Assembly (NCBI GenBank): GCA_002762985.1
Contig: PCXZ01000029.1
Coordinates: forward strand, 1 to 51,815
Direction of reading: 5' to 3'
DNA: 51,815 nucleotides
From: Candidatus Woesearchaeota archaeon CG10_big_fil_rev_8_21_14_0_10_44_13
Lineage (GTDB): Archaea > Nanobdellota > Nanobdellia > Woesearchaeales > UBA12501
Shown here: positions 8,714-18,799 of the stretch, piece after piece
How the letters are laid out: each line of letters opens with the position of its first letter
Numbering within the stretch: position 1 is the stretch's first letter
Made by a program: the position numbers and the translations under genes
The notes under the pieces: model-generated
Database searches by the model: none
Seen by the model: only the letters and a program-made list of their open reading frames with translations
Told to the model about the DNA's origin: nothing

Positions 8714-10645
8714 CTATTTTACGATTTTATAAAAATATAATGCGTCGAGATAAATATTTGTAGGGTAGTAGGGAACCCTGACTGTAAGTGCGCTTATGGT
8801 CGATATTGGTCGAGCATAGAGGGTTGTACATGGATAAATCCTAGGAGTATCCAGATCAACATTGACTATCTGCCAGTTTGCCCCAGGAAGAGGCCCACCC
8901 AATGCCCCCCATCCAGCCCAAACTCCCGGAAGTGCGCAAGGATGTGTGCCAACCATATAATGATACCCTTCCAAAAATAAGAAAAAATAAGCCCCATAAG
9001 GGTTCGGTGCAGGGGCATATCCGGAAACAGCGAATGTGAAATAGTCCATATCTTGCAGCGAAACTGCACCACCGGCTATTGTCAATGCCCTATCAGGTCC
9101 TTTGGGGTAGTTCAGATAAGATTCGCCTGAAAAGACTTTCTGGCTGTCAGTTTCAACAGTAGCACCGGTTCGTGCACCGTCATCATCCCAAACTCCCCAT
9201 ATCTCAAGGATTGTCTTCCCATTAGTATCAATATTATTAACATTGCTAAGTGTGGCTTTTTTTGATGTACATTCTTTATATGAAGTGCCATAACTATAAT
9301 CCTCATTGTACATGGGGGTCACTTCTATTGTATTGACAAGCCCTGTCTTCACTATGTTGAATTTCATGTTTACAGGGTCAGTGGTTGTTAGGGTATCCGC
9401 CCCAAGACTGCCTGTCAATACTATTTTATAGGCTGCAGGGAGTACATAATCAGGATATGCTGAATTCTCTTTTGTGGCTATCGCCCCTCCAAAATTAATC
9501 TTGCTGTTGAAGAAATCAACCTTGTAGTTTGCAGGGTCACTCATTGTATATCCCTCACATCCGATTATGGTCTTTATGCCTGTTAATTGGTTAGTTTTTG
9601 TCTCGAGAGTTCCCATGAGGGTTATATCAGTAACAGCGCTTGTCGGAGTGACTGTCATCTTTACTTCTTTAGTCATCCCGCTTGCAAGGTAAAAATTGTT
9701 ATCGCTGAGGGTTATCCCCTGTGAAGGTGTAGAACTCAAAACCATCTTCCCAGAGGAACCTGTGCTTCTTAATATCACTGAATACTCTGCAGTGCCGCCT
9801 ACAGGCACAAACTTGACCTTCTGCAGGATAACAATCGTAAAATCATAAGTAGGTAGAGGGGTTATAGTTGTCAAAAACGTAACGCTCTGCTCAGGTATGT
9901 CCTGATAGAATGATTTCACAGTCACCTTTGTCTGTAGATTGGTTCCTGTGCTGGAATAACGTTGGGTGAATGTTTTTGTCACTGTATCTCCGGGCTTGAC
10001 CTGGCCGACAGGTATAGGGTTTGGGTCGCCTTCTTTGTAGATATTATAATTATCCAGGACATTCCCTTTGTTTGTTATCTCAACCTGATAGGTTATATCT
10101 GTGTTCACAACACCCCATTGCCTTAAAGGTATGGCTTTGACTGAAAAGGACGGTGAAGGCGCAGGTATCGTCGTGATCTTCGATGTGAGCTCGCCGTATA
10201 TCTCTTTTGTGAAGGCCGGGTCAGTTGTGAAATACTTGCCTTCTACCTTGAACTTCAGTTTCTCTTTCTCAGGGAAATCGCCCTGGCATTCGAAAAAGAT
10301 CTCTTCAGCCTTCCCTGGTGTCAGTTTTGTACCTGCAGGATCCATGCACTGCAGGGATATGCCTCCTGAAAAGAAATTCATGCCGGCTATAGTCACTGTC
10401 TCGCCGAGAGAATTCATGAGCTTGAGCTTGATAACCCCGTTTGTCCCGCTGTCATACCTGTTCACTGCATGGTCCATGCAATCGAATCCTGCCTTGAATA
10501 TGCATGTCTCAGGGATTATGTCCCTGGGATTAAGGACGCCATAATATGACAGTGCCGCGATCAATATGAGGACGATAAGGATTATCCAGCCGTAATTCAG
10601 GAGGAATTCCAACGCTGCCTGTGATCTTTTTGGTTTGGTGCGCAT
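8714..10645 (-). CDS. large surface protein with class III (pilin-type) signal
   Basis: A 643-residue protein starting with a basic head followed by [13 protein letters not shown] and a hydrophobic helix (about residues 8-35), the class III signal processed by the archaeal prepilin peptidase (EppA/PibD type). The rest is a long beta-rich ectodomain with immunoglobulin-like segments ([21 protein letters not shown]) and a C-terminal domain that resembles carbohydrate-binding or lectin folds ([12 protein letters not shown] onward). It is the last gene of the pilus-like operon, so it is probably a pilin-like surface or adhesive subunit. Confidence 0.75.
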   Translation of the reverse strand: MRTKPKRSQAALEFLLNYGWIILIVLILIAALSYYGVLNPRDIIPETCIFKAGFDCMDHAVNRYDSGTNGVIKLKLMNSLGETVTIAGMNFFSGGISLQCMDPAGTKLTPGKAEEIFFECQGDFPEKEKLKFKVEGKYFTTDPAFTKEIYGELTSKITTIPAPSPSFSVKAIPLRQWGVVNTDITYQVEITNKGNVLDNYNIYKEGDPNPIPVGQVKPGDTVTKTFTQRYSSTGTNLQTKVTVKSFYQDIPEQSVTFLTTITPLPTYDFTIVILQKVKFVPVGGTAEYSVILRSTGSSGKMVLSSTPSQGITLSDNNFYLASGMTKEVKMTVTPTSAVTDITLMGTLETKTNQLTGIKTIIGCEGYTMSDPANYKVDFFNSKINFGGAIATKENSAYPDYVLPAAYKIVLTGSLGADTLTTTDPVNMKFNIVKTGLVNTIEVTPMYNEDYSYGTSYKECTSKKATLSNVNNIDTNGKTILEIWGVWDDDGARTGATVETDSQKVFSGESYLNYPKGPDRALTIAGGAVSLQDMDYFTFAVSGYAPAPNPYGAYFFLFLEGYHYMVGTHPCALPGVWAGWGALGGPLPGANWQIVNVDLDTPRIYPCTTLYARPISTISALTVRVPYYPTNIYLDALYFYKIVK

Positions 10646-10671
10646 GTTGGTGTCTTATTGCTTCCCTCTTT

Positions 10672-12312
10672 TTAATTATTGCTGTTTTTTTTCGCAATCG
10701 CCTCTGAAATGGCTTTCCTGAAGTCAAAAACCTTCATGATGTTCTCTTCTATCGATCCTATCTTCTCGCTGCTGTATCTGACAGCAAAGAGCTCCTTGCC
10801 TGAAAATGTCGCAAGGAAGCTTCCTTTTCCCTGGTCTCCGCCGGCAGCCGTCTCGTTCTGAACCTGCGTCTCATTCTGCACAGGCGGCTCTTCCTCAACG
10901 GCCTTCTCTTCTGTTATCTCTAGGGATTCCACCTTTTTAGCTGTGAATCTCCTGCTTCCGGCCTTGTAAGTGATCTCAGCCGTGCACTTGAATTTCCCCT
11001 GCGCTTCAGGTTTCATATTGAAAGCCAGGACGTCGTTATACTGCAATGGATTGAATTTGTCAAGGTGGATCGTGCCGTTGAAATAATCAGAGCTTGCCGA
11101 TATGTCCATGTCGCTTAATGCAGCGTATGTATTAGGGTTTTTCAGGTAGACCTTCACTGTCGATTCCTCCCCTAATTTTACCTTCTTTGGGATGAAATAC
11201 AGCTCTGCATCCTTTATGCTGACATTCATGCTTATCTGCTCGTATGCTTCAGCGGTCTTGCTGTCCTTGAATATGCCATGGACAGTGATATTGATATTGA
11301 ATATGCCTGCATCATCTGCCCTCACCCTTGTTATGAATTCCTGGCTCTGGCCTCCTGCAATGGCCCCTTTCCATGTCAGGATATTCGATGAGGCTGTCCC
11401 GTTTATGTGCGTCGCGACAACGTAAAAGGCTTTAGGCACATTCACAGTAAGCTCGACATCAGCATCCTCTGACCTTTTGTTCTCAAGGGTTATGTAGAAC
11501 CTGTCCTCATCGCCGTACTGCAGGTCCCTCTTGTCCCTCTTCTGGCCTATATTGATCAGGGGCCGGGCCTCTATATGCATATCATCGGTGAATTCCTTCG
11601 CCACATTATGGACTTTGTACTGTATCTTTGCAGGGATATCCCCTTCAAATGTTGATCTTGCCATGAGATTGTATGCGAATTTCTTCTCCTCTCCCGGCGG
11701 GAGGGATCCTGTCCATACGAGCCTGTTGCCCCGCTGGTCTATGTTGTTAGTGATGGAGACTTCAAATTGGCTGGGGACAGTCTCAGTATAGACTATGCCA
11801 AGAGCGGGTTCTGTGCCATCATTCCTTATGATCCCCGTGACCCTTGTCGTCTCGCCTACTTCAAGGTCGCTATTCTCGGCAGACCTTGATATGAACAGCT
11901 TAGGAGCAGGTATTGTTACGATGATATGGTACTTCTGCTTGTCATCACCATGGATCTTGACTGAACCGCCCCTGAGATATTCCCATTCTGTTATGCAGAC
12001 ATTGAGCCTGTCTACCATCGCGCAGTTCCCTGATTTTATGACGAGCAGTTTCTGGGGAAAACTGAGTATCCCGTCGCCGCCTACATCCCCTGAACTGACA
12101 TACACATCAAGGCCTGAGACCTGGAAACTTTCGCCTTCTGTCACCCATCCGTCAAAGATCTTGTCTTCATTGCTCTCCTCCTCTTCCTGAGCAAGACAGA
12201 TGTGCGGGATAAGAATGAGGGAGATAAGGGAGATGGTAAGAAAATACAACAGCAATATGCAGAACATGCTTCTTGTGGATTGTTCTCCGGCACGGGGGTT
12301 TTTCGGGTCCAT
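10672..12312 (-). CDS. secreted surface protein with CARDB-like repeats
   Basis: About 546 residues. A hydrophobic signal (ILLLYFLTISLISLILIP, about residues 20-37) ends near CLAQEEEE. The ectodomain has successive beta domains of the alpha-galactosidase-NEW3/CARDB type (for example VGETTRVTGIIRNDGTEPA, YGDEDRFYITLENKR, GEESTVKVYLKNPN). The C-terminal region is acidic and Gln/Asn-rich, followed by a helical tail. A GTG start lies two codons upstream, but the ATG at 12312 is preferred. Position within the pilus operon suggests an assembly or cell-surface component; exact role unknown. Confidence 0.7.
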   Translation of the reverse strand: MDPKNPRAGEQSTRSMFCILLLYFLTISLISLILIPHICLAQEEEESNEDKIFDGWVTEGESFQVSGLDVYVSSGDVGGDGILSFPQKLLVIKSGNCAMVDRLNVCITEWEYLRGGSVKIHGDDKQKYHIIVTIPAPKLFISRSAENSDLEVGETTRVTGIIRNDGTEPALGIVYTETVPSQFEVSITNNIDQRGNRLVWTGSLPPGEEKKFAYNLMARSTFEGDIPAKIQYKVHNVAKEFTDDMHIEARPLINIGQKRDKRDLQYGDEDRFYITLENKRSEDADVELTVNVPKAFYVVATHINGTASSNILTWKGAIAGGQSQEFITRVRADDAGIFNINITVHGIFKDSKTAEAYEQISMNVSIKDAELYFIPKKVKLGEESTVKVYLKNPNTYAALSDMDISASSDYFNGTIHLDKFNPLQYNDVLAFNMKPEAQGKFKCTAEITYKAGSRRFTAKKVESLEITEEKAVEEEPPVQNETQVQNETAAGGDQGKGSFLATFSGKELFAVRYSSEKIGSIEENIMKVFDFRKAISEAIAKKNSNN

Positions 12313-12372
12313 GATCACATTATACTGCCTTCATTTTTATGCTTTTCGCTGTTTTTTCCTGCAAAAAGACGT

Positions 12373-13413
12373 TCAGCCGATGAATGAAAACATGCCTCTC
12401 AGGACATACATGAATATGTTATAATCAACCCACCCCAGGAAAGCGAACAATGGAACGAACTTCACTCCGCTTTTGATGTCCCCTCTCCTTATGATTGAGG
12501 TTATCATCGAGGAGAATGAGCAGATTATGAGTATGCACAACATGGAAAATGTCCTGAAATCCTCGCTTTTTATGGATACATTGGAGAATTTTATGGGAAG
12601 GTTGGATCCTCCGACATTGCCCAATCTGCTTGCGAACAGGTTCACTATGGTGAGGAGCTGGAAAGACAACGCGAATAATGCCGGCGCTACGATAATTACT
12701 ATGAAAGAGATGAAGATCACATACGACATGACAGAAGCGGCCATCTCTTTCTTCAGCGTCTCGCTCTCATTTATGTTCTCTATTACCTTGTCGATGAGGT
12801 ATACTATCTTGCCTCCTCCTTTCATGCCTTCTGTTATCAGGTTGAATGATCTCCTGAGCATGGGCGAATCATACATCTTGGTGAATTCTGTGAGCGCATC
12901 CTCCACATCCTCGCCTGTCATGACTTTCTTTGCTGCGATCTCTATCTCGTTCGCAAGGACGCCGAACCTCGGCTTTATCGCTGACCATAATGCCCTGTCA
13001 AAAGACATGCCCCCCTTGAGGTTGCTCGCCACATACTGGAGGAAATCCGGGAGTATCCTCTCAATCTCCTTTGTTCGGTAATATATCTTGAGGTCTATGT
13101 AGAAATACACGGCAAACATCACCAGCAGGGACAGAAGCATCAGCCCTACAAAAAGGAATATGAAAGACCCGAGGCCGAGGTATACCAGCGAGCCCAGGAG
13201 GTCGACTGATTTCGCCTTCAGGAAAGGGTAAGGGATCCAGAAATAGAATCCCAGCGCGAATGCGAGGCTTATGAAGAACAGCGTCCCGAAAAAAGAGTAG
13301 TTGACATCCCTCATGCCTGCTTTCATTATGTATTCGTGCAGATGGGGCCTGAACCGTTCAGGGACAAGCGCTCTCCCCCATTCTTCCAGCGAAAATGTGT
13401 TTTTTCCTTTCAT
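12373..13413 (-). CDS. TadC/FlaJ-type type II/IV secretion membrane protein (1)
   Basis: A 346-residue polytopic protein with a T2SSF domain: the cytoplasmic helical segment RILPDFLQYVASNLKGGMSFDRALWSAI is diagnostic, and hydrophobic helices lie at about 40-65, 80-110, 235-262 and near the C-terminus. Such proteins are the membrane platform on which the pilus ATPase acts. It directly follows a second T2SSF gene, so the platform is made from two half-size proteins as in TadB/TadC pairs rather than a single long FlaJ. Confidence 0.85.
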   Translation of the reverse strand: MKGKNTFSLEEWGRALVPERFRPHLHEYIMKAGMRDVNYSFFGTLFFISLAFALGFYFWIPYPFLKAKSVDLLGSLVYLGLGSFIFLFVGLMLLSLLVMFAVYFYIDLKIYYRTKEIERILPDFLQYVASNLKGGMSFDRALWSAIKPRFGVLANEIEIAAKKVMTGEDVEDALTEFTKMYDSPMLRRSFNLITEGMKGGGKIVYLIDKVIENINESETLKKEMAASVMSYVIFISFIVIIVAPALFALSFQLLTIVNLFASRLGNVGGSNLPIKFSNVSIKSEDFRTFSMLCILIICSFSSMITSIIRRGDIKSGVKFVPLFAFLGWVDYNIFMYVLRGMFSFIG

Positions 13414-13429
13414 TCTGCCACCAGAGAGG

Positions 13430-14248
13430 TCATATGTCCACCATAGGCCTTATCGACTTGAACAGCGAGATGAATATGAACTGCAGGAACATCAGCATGA
13501 ATGCCACGAAAAGCAGATACCTGAACTCCAGCTTGATCGAAAGGAAGCTTGATATGACTATGAACATCGTCACGCCAAGGGCCGGCACAACTATCCCTAT
13601 GAGCATGTAAAACATGGCCAGTGAATTCAGTTTCTTGCCGTATTCCTTTATCGAGATTATCTGCTCGTCTGCTATCTGCTTGAGTATGGACCTGAGGGTA
13701 TCAGCGACATCGATGCCGGTCTTCAGGGAATTGTTGACCTGCATCAGTATCCTCCTGAAGTTCTCAGAAGGGGAATATTCTATGGCATTGTCAAGCGCCT
13801 TCTCTATCGTGGTGCCAAGGTTCACCTCATCGACTATCTCGCTGAAGTATTTTCCTGCTGCGCCATGGGCCCTGGATGCGTCTATCAGGGCATTGAAGAA
13901 AGGCTCACCTGATTCTATCTTCACAAGGATGAATCTCCCTGCGAAAAGCACCTCCTTCTCTATCTCTTTCTGCCTCTTCCTTATGTACACATCAGGAGTA
14001 TGCATCATGAAAGAGAACAATATCAGCAATAGGACAGGAAAGATATATACCAGGTGCAGAATGGACTTTCCGAGTGCGCTGATGAAAAAGAAGAAGATTA
14101 TGCCTATGAACATGGACAGAGTCAGGGCCGACTTGAATGCCTTGTTCACGAATTCCTCAGGAGAATCCTTTATGTGGGCGATCTTAAGCTTCCTTTTTAT
14201 TCCGGGGAATTTTACCACATACTGTTTTGCAAGTTTGATCGGAAACAC
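13430..14248 (-). CDS. TadC/FlaJ-type type II/IV secretion membrane protein (2)
   Basis: A 272-residue T2SSF-family protein. Two N-terminal membrane helices (about 43-78) precede a cytoplasmic helical region (FAGRFILVKIESGEPFFNALIDAS and TGIDVADTLRSI), and two C-terminal helices follow (about 205-262). It probably forms a heteromeric platform with the neighbour 16 bases downstream. The start is read as GTG at 14248; an ATG just upstream is in another frame. Confidence 0.85.
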   Translation of the reverse strand: MFPIKLAKQYVVKFPGIKRKLKIAHIKDSPEEFVNKAFKSALTLSMFIGIIFFFFISALGKSILHLVYIFPVLLLILFSFMMHTPDVYIRKRQKEIEKEVLFAGRFILVKIESGEPFFNALIDASRAHGAAGKYFSEIVDEVNLGTTIEKALDNAIEYSPSENFRRILMQVNNSLKTGIDVADTLRSILKQIADEQIISIKEYGKKLNSLAMFYMLIGIVVPALGVTMFIVISSFLSIKLEFRYLLFVAFMLMFLQFIFISLFKSIRPMVDI

Positions 14249-14258
14249 CTTCCATGAC

Positions 14259-14297
14259 GCCTAATCAATCCTAAAGATATGCCTAACCAATCCTAAA
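14259..14297. repeat. 17-bp direct repeat
   Basis: The sequence GCCTAAYCAATCCTAAA occurs at 14259-14275 and 14281-14297, 22 bases apart, in the gap between the ATPase gene and the second T2SSF gene. One base differs. It may be a duplicated binding site or simply a slippage product. Confidence 0.4.
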
Positions 14298-14345
14298 ATT
14301 TAGAGAGGGAATCTTTTCTACAATCCATCATCTGCTATCATCTTA

Positions 14346-15809
14346 TCATATGCTCTTGATATCGAGCCTTCCTGTGTAATACTTCGCCATTATCATGCCT
14401 ATCTGGTGCACATCAGTTATGTCCCTTTTTACTATCGATTTCAATATGTCTGTCTTCTCGGCAAGGTCCTTCTTTATCTCGGCCTCGCTCATACCTGTGT
14501 AAAGGTTCAGCACCTCGTATGTCCTCTTGGCTTCCTTCACCTTCTTGAGAGTATCAGAATGGACATCAAGCTGTATGACCACATCAGGGTCCCCTGCAGA
14601 GGTTACTTCTGCTATCTGCAGCGTCCTTCTCTTGCCTGTGCGCCTGTTCCTGTTCTGTACGAGTATCAATGACAATGCAGATATCACTGTCTTGGGTATG
14701 TTTATCGGAGGATTGGTGAGCCTGTCCACGGTCTCCTTGGCATTGTTAGCGTGGATTGTTGCATAGACGCTGTGGCCTGTATGCATTGCTTCGAAGAGGA
14801 CCTCTGCCTCCCTCTGCCTCCTTATCTCTCCCACAAGTATCCTGTCGGGCCTCTGCCTCAATGCATTGACGACAAGATCAAGCATGCTGACCCCTCCTTT
14901 CCCTTCAGGATTAGGCAGCCTTGTCTCCATAGGCACCCAATGCAGCTCGTTAGGCAGCGTAAGCTCCCTGGTATCCTCTATCGAGATTATCCTCTGATTA
15001 GGAGGGAAGAAGTTTGAGATGACGTTCAATGTGGATGTCTTTCCTGAGCCTGTGCCCCCTGCTATCAATGTCGAGAGCTCATTCTGTATGCCCAGCCATA
15101 TCAATGCTGCAGCATCGAATGATATGGTGTTCGCTTTTATGAAATCGGTTATCGTCCACGGCTTCTCAGAGAATTTCCTTATTGTCATAGTGTTCCCGAA
15201 ATTTGAGATGGGCATGAGTGTCGCATTGACCCTGTCCCCTGTCTTAAGGTGGGCGTCCATCAGCGGATTGAGCAATGTTATCTCTTTCCCTATGTCCCTC
15301 CCTATCATCGTCGCATAATGCCTTATCCTCGCCTCATCGGGCATCATTATGTTGGTCTTCAGCCAGCCGTGCTTCCTGTGGTATACCCATACAGGATCCT
15401 TTGATCCGTTCACGACTATCTCCTCAAGATTGGCGTCTTTCAAGAGTATTTCTATGTCGCCAAGGCCGAGGTTCTGCCTTATGATATAACTTATGAGAAG
15501 CTCTTCTGTCTCCTTGTCGAGGCTTGAGATGTACTTGTCCAGAAGCAGTTTTATCTCCTTCTCGAATTTTTTCTTTATCAGCTCGATGCCCTCTTCCCCT
15601 TCGAACTGCTCCATCCCTATTGCGACCTTGGAGATGAATTCCCTCCTTATCTTCTCAAGGAGCATCTTTGTTGTAGGGCTTATGTTTGATATAGAAAGAT
15701 GGTAGATAGGGACGAACTCGTCTGCCCTCATGTATATAACTATCTTTGTAAGCAGATTGCCCAGCTTGATCTCGTAACTGTCTATGACTTTGGCCTTCTC
15801 TTCAGGCAT
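14346..15809 (-). CDS. archaeal type IV pilus/secretion ATPase (TadA/VirB11 family)
   Basis: A 487-residue ATPase. It has the N-terminal helical and all-beta domains of archaeal GspE-like proteins, Walker A GGTGSGKTSTLN (about residues 254-265), an Asp box ISIEDTRELTLP, Walker B ILVGEIR, and the His box HTGHSVYATIHANN. It drives pilin insertion or extraction from the membrane. Gene order (ATPase, two T2SSF proteins, surface proteins) matches archaeal Tad/Epd-like pili more than archaella, since no FlaH-like or other archaellum genes are seen. Confidence 0.92.
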   Translation of the reverse strand: MPEEKAKVIDSYEIKLGNLLTKIVIYMRADEFVPIYHLSISNISPTTKMLLEKIRREFISKVAIGMEQFEGEEGIELIKKKFEKEIKLLLDKYISSLDKETEELLISYIIRQNLGLGDIEILLKDANLEEIVVNGSKDPVWVYHRKHGWLKTNIMMPDEARIRHYATMIGRDIGKEITLLNPLMDAHLKTGDRVNATLMPISNFGNTMTIRKFSEKPWTITDFIKANTISFDAAALIWLGIQNELSTLIAGGTGSGKTSTLNVISNFFPPNQRIISIEDTRELTLPNELHWVPMETRLPNPEGKGGVSMLDLVVNALRQRPDRILVGEIRRQREAEVLFEAMHTGHSVYATIHANNAKETVDRLTNPPINIPKTVISALSLILVQNRNRRTGKRRTLQIAEVTSAGDPDVVIQLDVHSDTLKKVKEAKRTYEVLNLYTGMSEAEIKKDLAEKTDILKSIVKRDITDVHQIGMIMAKYYTGRLDIKSI

Positions 15810-15839
15810 TACCCACCTCTTTTTTTGATTTTGATGATT

Positions 15840-15875
15840 ATTTTTTGATGTATTTTTTGATGTATTTTTTGATGA
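15840..15875. repeat. three tandem 12-bp repeats
   Basis: ATTTTTTGATGT is repeated three times in tandem (the last ends in A) in the 132-bp gap between the repeat-protein gene and the ATPase gene. A related ATT-TTGATGATT stretch precedes it. Close by, GATCCCGGGATC is a perfect 12-bp palindrome near 15930. Likely slippage-prone leader sequence. Confidence 0.6.
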
Positions 15876-15941
15876 TATCTTTGATTTGCATTGATTTTAT
15901 CTTGGTCAGCTTATCCTGGTCAGATTTTTGAGATCCCGGGA

Positions 15942-17873
15942 TCAGCTCATGCCTTCAGGACCGTATTTTTCCATGATGCTGCCTTTTGCCTGGCCCTGCA
16001 CCGCCGGATCCTCTGCTGAGTCCAATGCAGGGTTCTGCACAGGCAGCTCTCCTGAAAGCCCTTCTTTCGCGGCTGCCACCCTCTCTATCTTCTTCCTCAC
16101 ATCAATACCATTCATCTCTTTCTTCTCGTCTTTTATCCTCTTGAGCATGTCAAGGTATACGAGGCACTTCGACTGGATGTATTTGAAAAGCTCAGCATCC
16201 TGCGGGTATCTCTTCGATAGCAGATTGTATTCCTCTGCTGCCCTGTCAAGGAGATCTGTCATCTCCTTGTATTGCTTGTTGTCTGCGAGCTCTGCGAGCT
16301 TGTCTACTGTGGTGTAAAGCCTGAGCTCCTCATAGACCCTGTAAAGCTCTGTGTAGAGGCTCTTCTTCTCCTCTATCAATCCAAGCGGAAGCTCATGGTA
16401 GATCTTGTAAGCTGAAATGTACTTGCTCTTTATGTCGCTGAACTCTTTCCTCATTATGTGGCTGTGGATATCCACAAGAAGAGAGAGGAGCTGATCATAT
16501 TTCGCCTTGTCGCTCTTTGTCTCGACTGATACTATGACTTCATGCAGGTTTGCCAGCAGGTCCTTGTATATCCGGATTATCTTGTTCTGGACCTTCACTT
16601 TCTCGTCAAAAAATCCTTCTGGAAGCGAATTATAGACGTCGATGATCTCGCCATAGACCTCTTTTGCGAAATCGGTCTCCTTATGCGTGATGTAGTTCCT
16701 TGCGCTCTGCAGCAGAAGGTCTATCTGGTTCACTTTAGCCTTTGTCTCCTCAAGGAGATTCTTGTCCTTTTTCAGGGAGAGGATGTGGTAGAACTCCATC
16801 ATCTCCACTTCAATCTCGGACTTGCTTGAGAAATATCCTGCAGGCAGCTTGGAGTATATCTCTGCTATCTGGTTGTAAAGCCCCGTGGCTCCTTTCATGT
16901 CATCGCGTTTCACAAGCTCATAGGCCTGGCTGAAAAGCACCCTTATCTGGCCGGATTTGTCGTCGAATTCTGTATGCGCGGTAGTTTCCCTGCCCAAGAC
17001 AAGCTTCTGGTATATGTCAAGTATCTGGCTCTGAAGATCTGTCTTCTCCTTCAGGAATCCCTTAGGCAGCTCCTTATAGAGTTTCGTCACATTGCTGAAG
17101 AGCTTTGAGGCTTTCTGATAGTTGTTGTTCCTTATGTCATCAGCGACGACGCCCATCATCCTTATTATCTCGTCAGATTTCCTTGTGAAATCCCCATAGA
17201 GCAGATTTTTCTTGTTCGTTATTATGATCTTATACAGCTTGAGCATCTGGTCCTCTATCATCACTCTCTTCTCCACATAACCTTCCGGGAAAGACATATG
17301 AAGCTGCTTTATGTGCTGGTAGACATCCTCCACTTTCGATAGCGACTGCATGCTGGAAATCTTGTTGTCCTGGATATAGGAATATGCCTCATTAAGGAGG
17401 CTGTTTATCCTGTTGAATTTCTCATTGAACTCTGTGCTCAGTGTCCTGTCGAAACCATCGGCGATCTTCTCGTTGAGGTTGATCAGGCTTTCGCTGACTT
17501 TCTCATCCTGCTTTGAGAACCTGCGCGGGAGCTCCTCTTTCACCTCTTTTATCCTGAGGTAGACCTGTCTTGCGCCTTCAAAATCACCTTTTGATATCAT
17601 CGCATTGGCCTGTGCGATCAGGGAATCAATATCATCTTCTAATCCGAGCCTGACATCTCTCTTCGGAAGAGGTATTCCTGCGCCTGCTTCTTTAGGTGAT
17701 GCAGGTTTTGCTTTGGCTTCTTCAGGTTTGGAAGGCTGCGCCCCCAGCTGCGCTTCCTGGGATGCCTTTTGCTCGAGAGCTTCCCTTATCTCAAGGGGCA
17801 ACCCTGACTCATCCTCTGATTTGATCTCCTTGACCTTGCCTATCTGCTTGTCTAAAAATTCGTCTATCTCCAT
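15942..17873 (-). CDS. helical-repeat protein of the pilus operon
   Basis: About 643 residues, almost entirely helical. A unit of about 75-80 residues recurs: A..YD/QI..IY..LP.GF..EK..L...I..IY..L. Clear copies are SFPEGYVEKRV, LPKGFLKEKTD, LPAGYFSSKSE, LPEGFFDEKVK and LPLGLIEEKKS, with a weaker first copy at LPRRFSKQDEK. The N-terminus has a short helix and a proline/alanine-rich linker. I chose the ATG at 17873, two bases after the wHTH stop and with a GGAG ribosome site, over an ATG 30 bases upstream. It is probably a cytoplasmic scaffold or adaptor for the ATPase; no named family. Confidence 0.75.
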   Translation of the reverse strand: MEIDEFLDKQIGKVKEIKSEDESGLPLEIREALEQKASQEAQLGAQPSKPEEAKAKPASPKEAGAGIPLPKRDVRLGLEDDIDSLIAQANAMISKGDFEGARQVYLRIKEVKEELPRRFSKQDEKVSESLINLNEKIADGFDRTLSTEFNEKFNRINSLLNEAYSYIQDNKISSMQSLSKVEDVYQHIKQLHMSFPEGYVEKRVMIEDQMLKLYKIIITNKKNLLYGDFTRKSDEIIRMMGVVADDIRNNNYQKASKLFSNVTKLYKELPKGFLKEKTDLQSQILDIYQKLVLGRETTAHTEFDDKSGQIRVLFSQAYELVKRDDMKGATGLYNQIAEIYSKLPAGYFSSKSEIEVEMMEFYHILSLKKDKNLLEETKAKVNQIDLLLQSARNYITHKETDFAKEVYGEIIDVYNSLPEGFFDEKVKVQNKIIRIYKDLLANLHEVIVSVETKSDKAKYDQLLSLLVDIHSHIMRKEFSDIKSKYISAYKIYHELPLGLIEEKKSLYTELYRVYEELRLYTTVDKLAELADNKQYKEMTDLLDRAAEEYNLLSKRYPQDAELFKYIQSKCLVYLDMLKRIKDEKKEMNGIDVRKKIERVAAAKEGLSGELPVQNPALDSAEDPAVQGQAKGSIMEKYGPEGMS

Positions 17874-17875
17874 AT

Positions 17876-18334
17876 TTAGATCTCCGATTCGAACTGTTTC
17901 CACATCTTTTCTACATCTCTCGGGGGGTACCCTTTCTCCTTTGCCTTGTCGAAGAACTGTTTTTTCAGGTTATCCTTGTATTTCCTGGAATAATCCTCCC
18001 AGAGGGCCATTGCCTTGGCTTCGTCAGCGCCTCTTGCTTTAGCTTTTGAGAAGAACTCTCTCTTTATGTCAAGCTCTTCCTCTATGAACATCTCCTCTTC
18101 TTCCTTCTGGGCCATTCCTTCTTTAGTCTTGGGCTTTTCATATATGAGATAAGGTGTTGTAAACTTGTATTTTATATGGAGTATGCCCTCCTCTTCGAGC
18201 ATATCCCCCAGTGATTCGATAGTTTTAGAAGAAACTCCAAGCTGTTTTGCCGCATCATCGATAGAAATCTCTTTTTTGAGCTGCACAAGGCCTATAAGCC
18301 TATCTACATCCGTAGTTACTAAGTTATCACCCAT
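17876..18334 (-). CDS. winged-helix protein heading the pilus operon
   Basis: A 152-residue protein. Residues 8-60 form a winged helix (ISIDDAAKQLGVSSKTIESLGDMLEEEGILHIKY), followed by an acidic and then lysine-rich helical tail with two repeated segments (REFFSKAKARGADEAKAMALWEDY and KQFFDKAKEKGYPPRDVEKMW). A TATA box (about 18356-18367) fits a leaderless start. It could be the operon regulator or, since it is co-translated with the repeat protein, an adaptor. Family not named. Confidence 0.7.
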   Translation of the reverse strand: MGDNLVTTDVDRLIGLVQLKKEISIDDAAKQLGVSSKTIESLGDMLEEEGILHIKYKFTTPYLIYEKPKTKEGMAQKEEEEMFIEEELDIKREFFSKAKARGADEAKAMALWEDYSRKYKDNLKKQFFDKAKEKGYPPRDVEKMWKQFESEI

Positions 18335-18453
18335 TTTTAGGCTTTATATATCGGTTGGATATATAAATATTGCGGCATTAAACTGGCGTAAGACTGGCTG
18401 GAAAGAGGGGTTTTGAGGGTTATAGGGTATTAAACGGTTTTTATGGGAATTTT

Positions 18454-18532
18454 GGGGTAATTTTGGGTTTTTGATGGGAATGTCTGGCTTTTTATGGAAA
18501 ATTGTTGCATCTCTTTCATCAAAAATTACCCC
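18454..18532. repeat. long inverted repeat in gene-free stretch (element B)
   Basis: The gap 18335-18799 holds no gene. GGGGTAATTTT at 18454-18464 pairs perfectly with 18522-18532, and an alternative inner pairing TTTTTGATG/CATCAAAAA exists. The rest of the gap is AT-rich, with a TATA box for the minus-strand wHTH gene at its left end and an A/T-rich run after 18730. It may be a terminator for an unseen RNA or another hairpin element. Confidence 0.45.
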
Positions 18533-18799
18533 AATCGCACACGCATCGCCGTCCCACCCTCCCTTACGGCCAAATGTGATTGATTGAACAAGCCGAGAGC
18601 ACAGTCATTTTTAATAGTGGGGAGTTGGTCAGAATTCAGTTGTGCGGCCATGAGCTATGTCTGGAAGTTATGCGGTGGAAGCGAATGGAATGTTGAAAAA
18701 GCTGAAAGCTTTTGAAACTAAGAAAATTGTAGATTTTTCATTGATGATTATATAAAAAAATTAAAATAAAAATATAGAAAATAAAAAATCAATAAAAAT

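Noticed and set aside
8714-18334. Archaellum operon
   Set aside because: ATPase and membrane proteins could fit, but no FlaH-like ATPase, archaellin array or chemotaxis genes are present, and the membrane platform is split in two TadC-type proteins.
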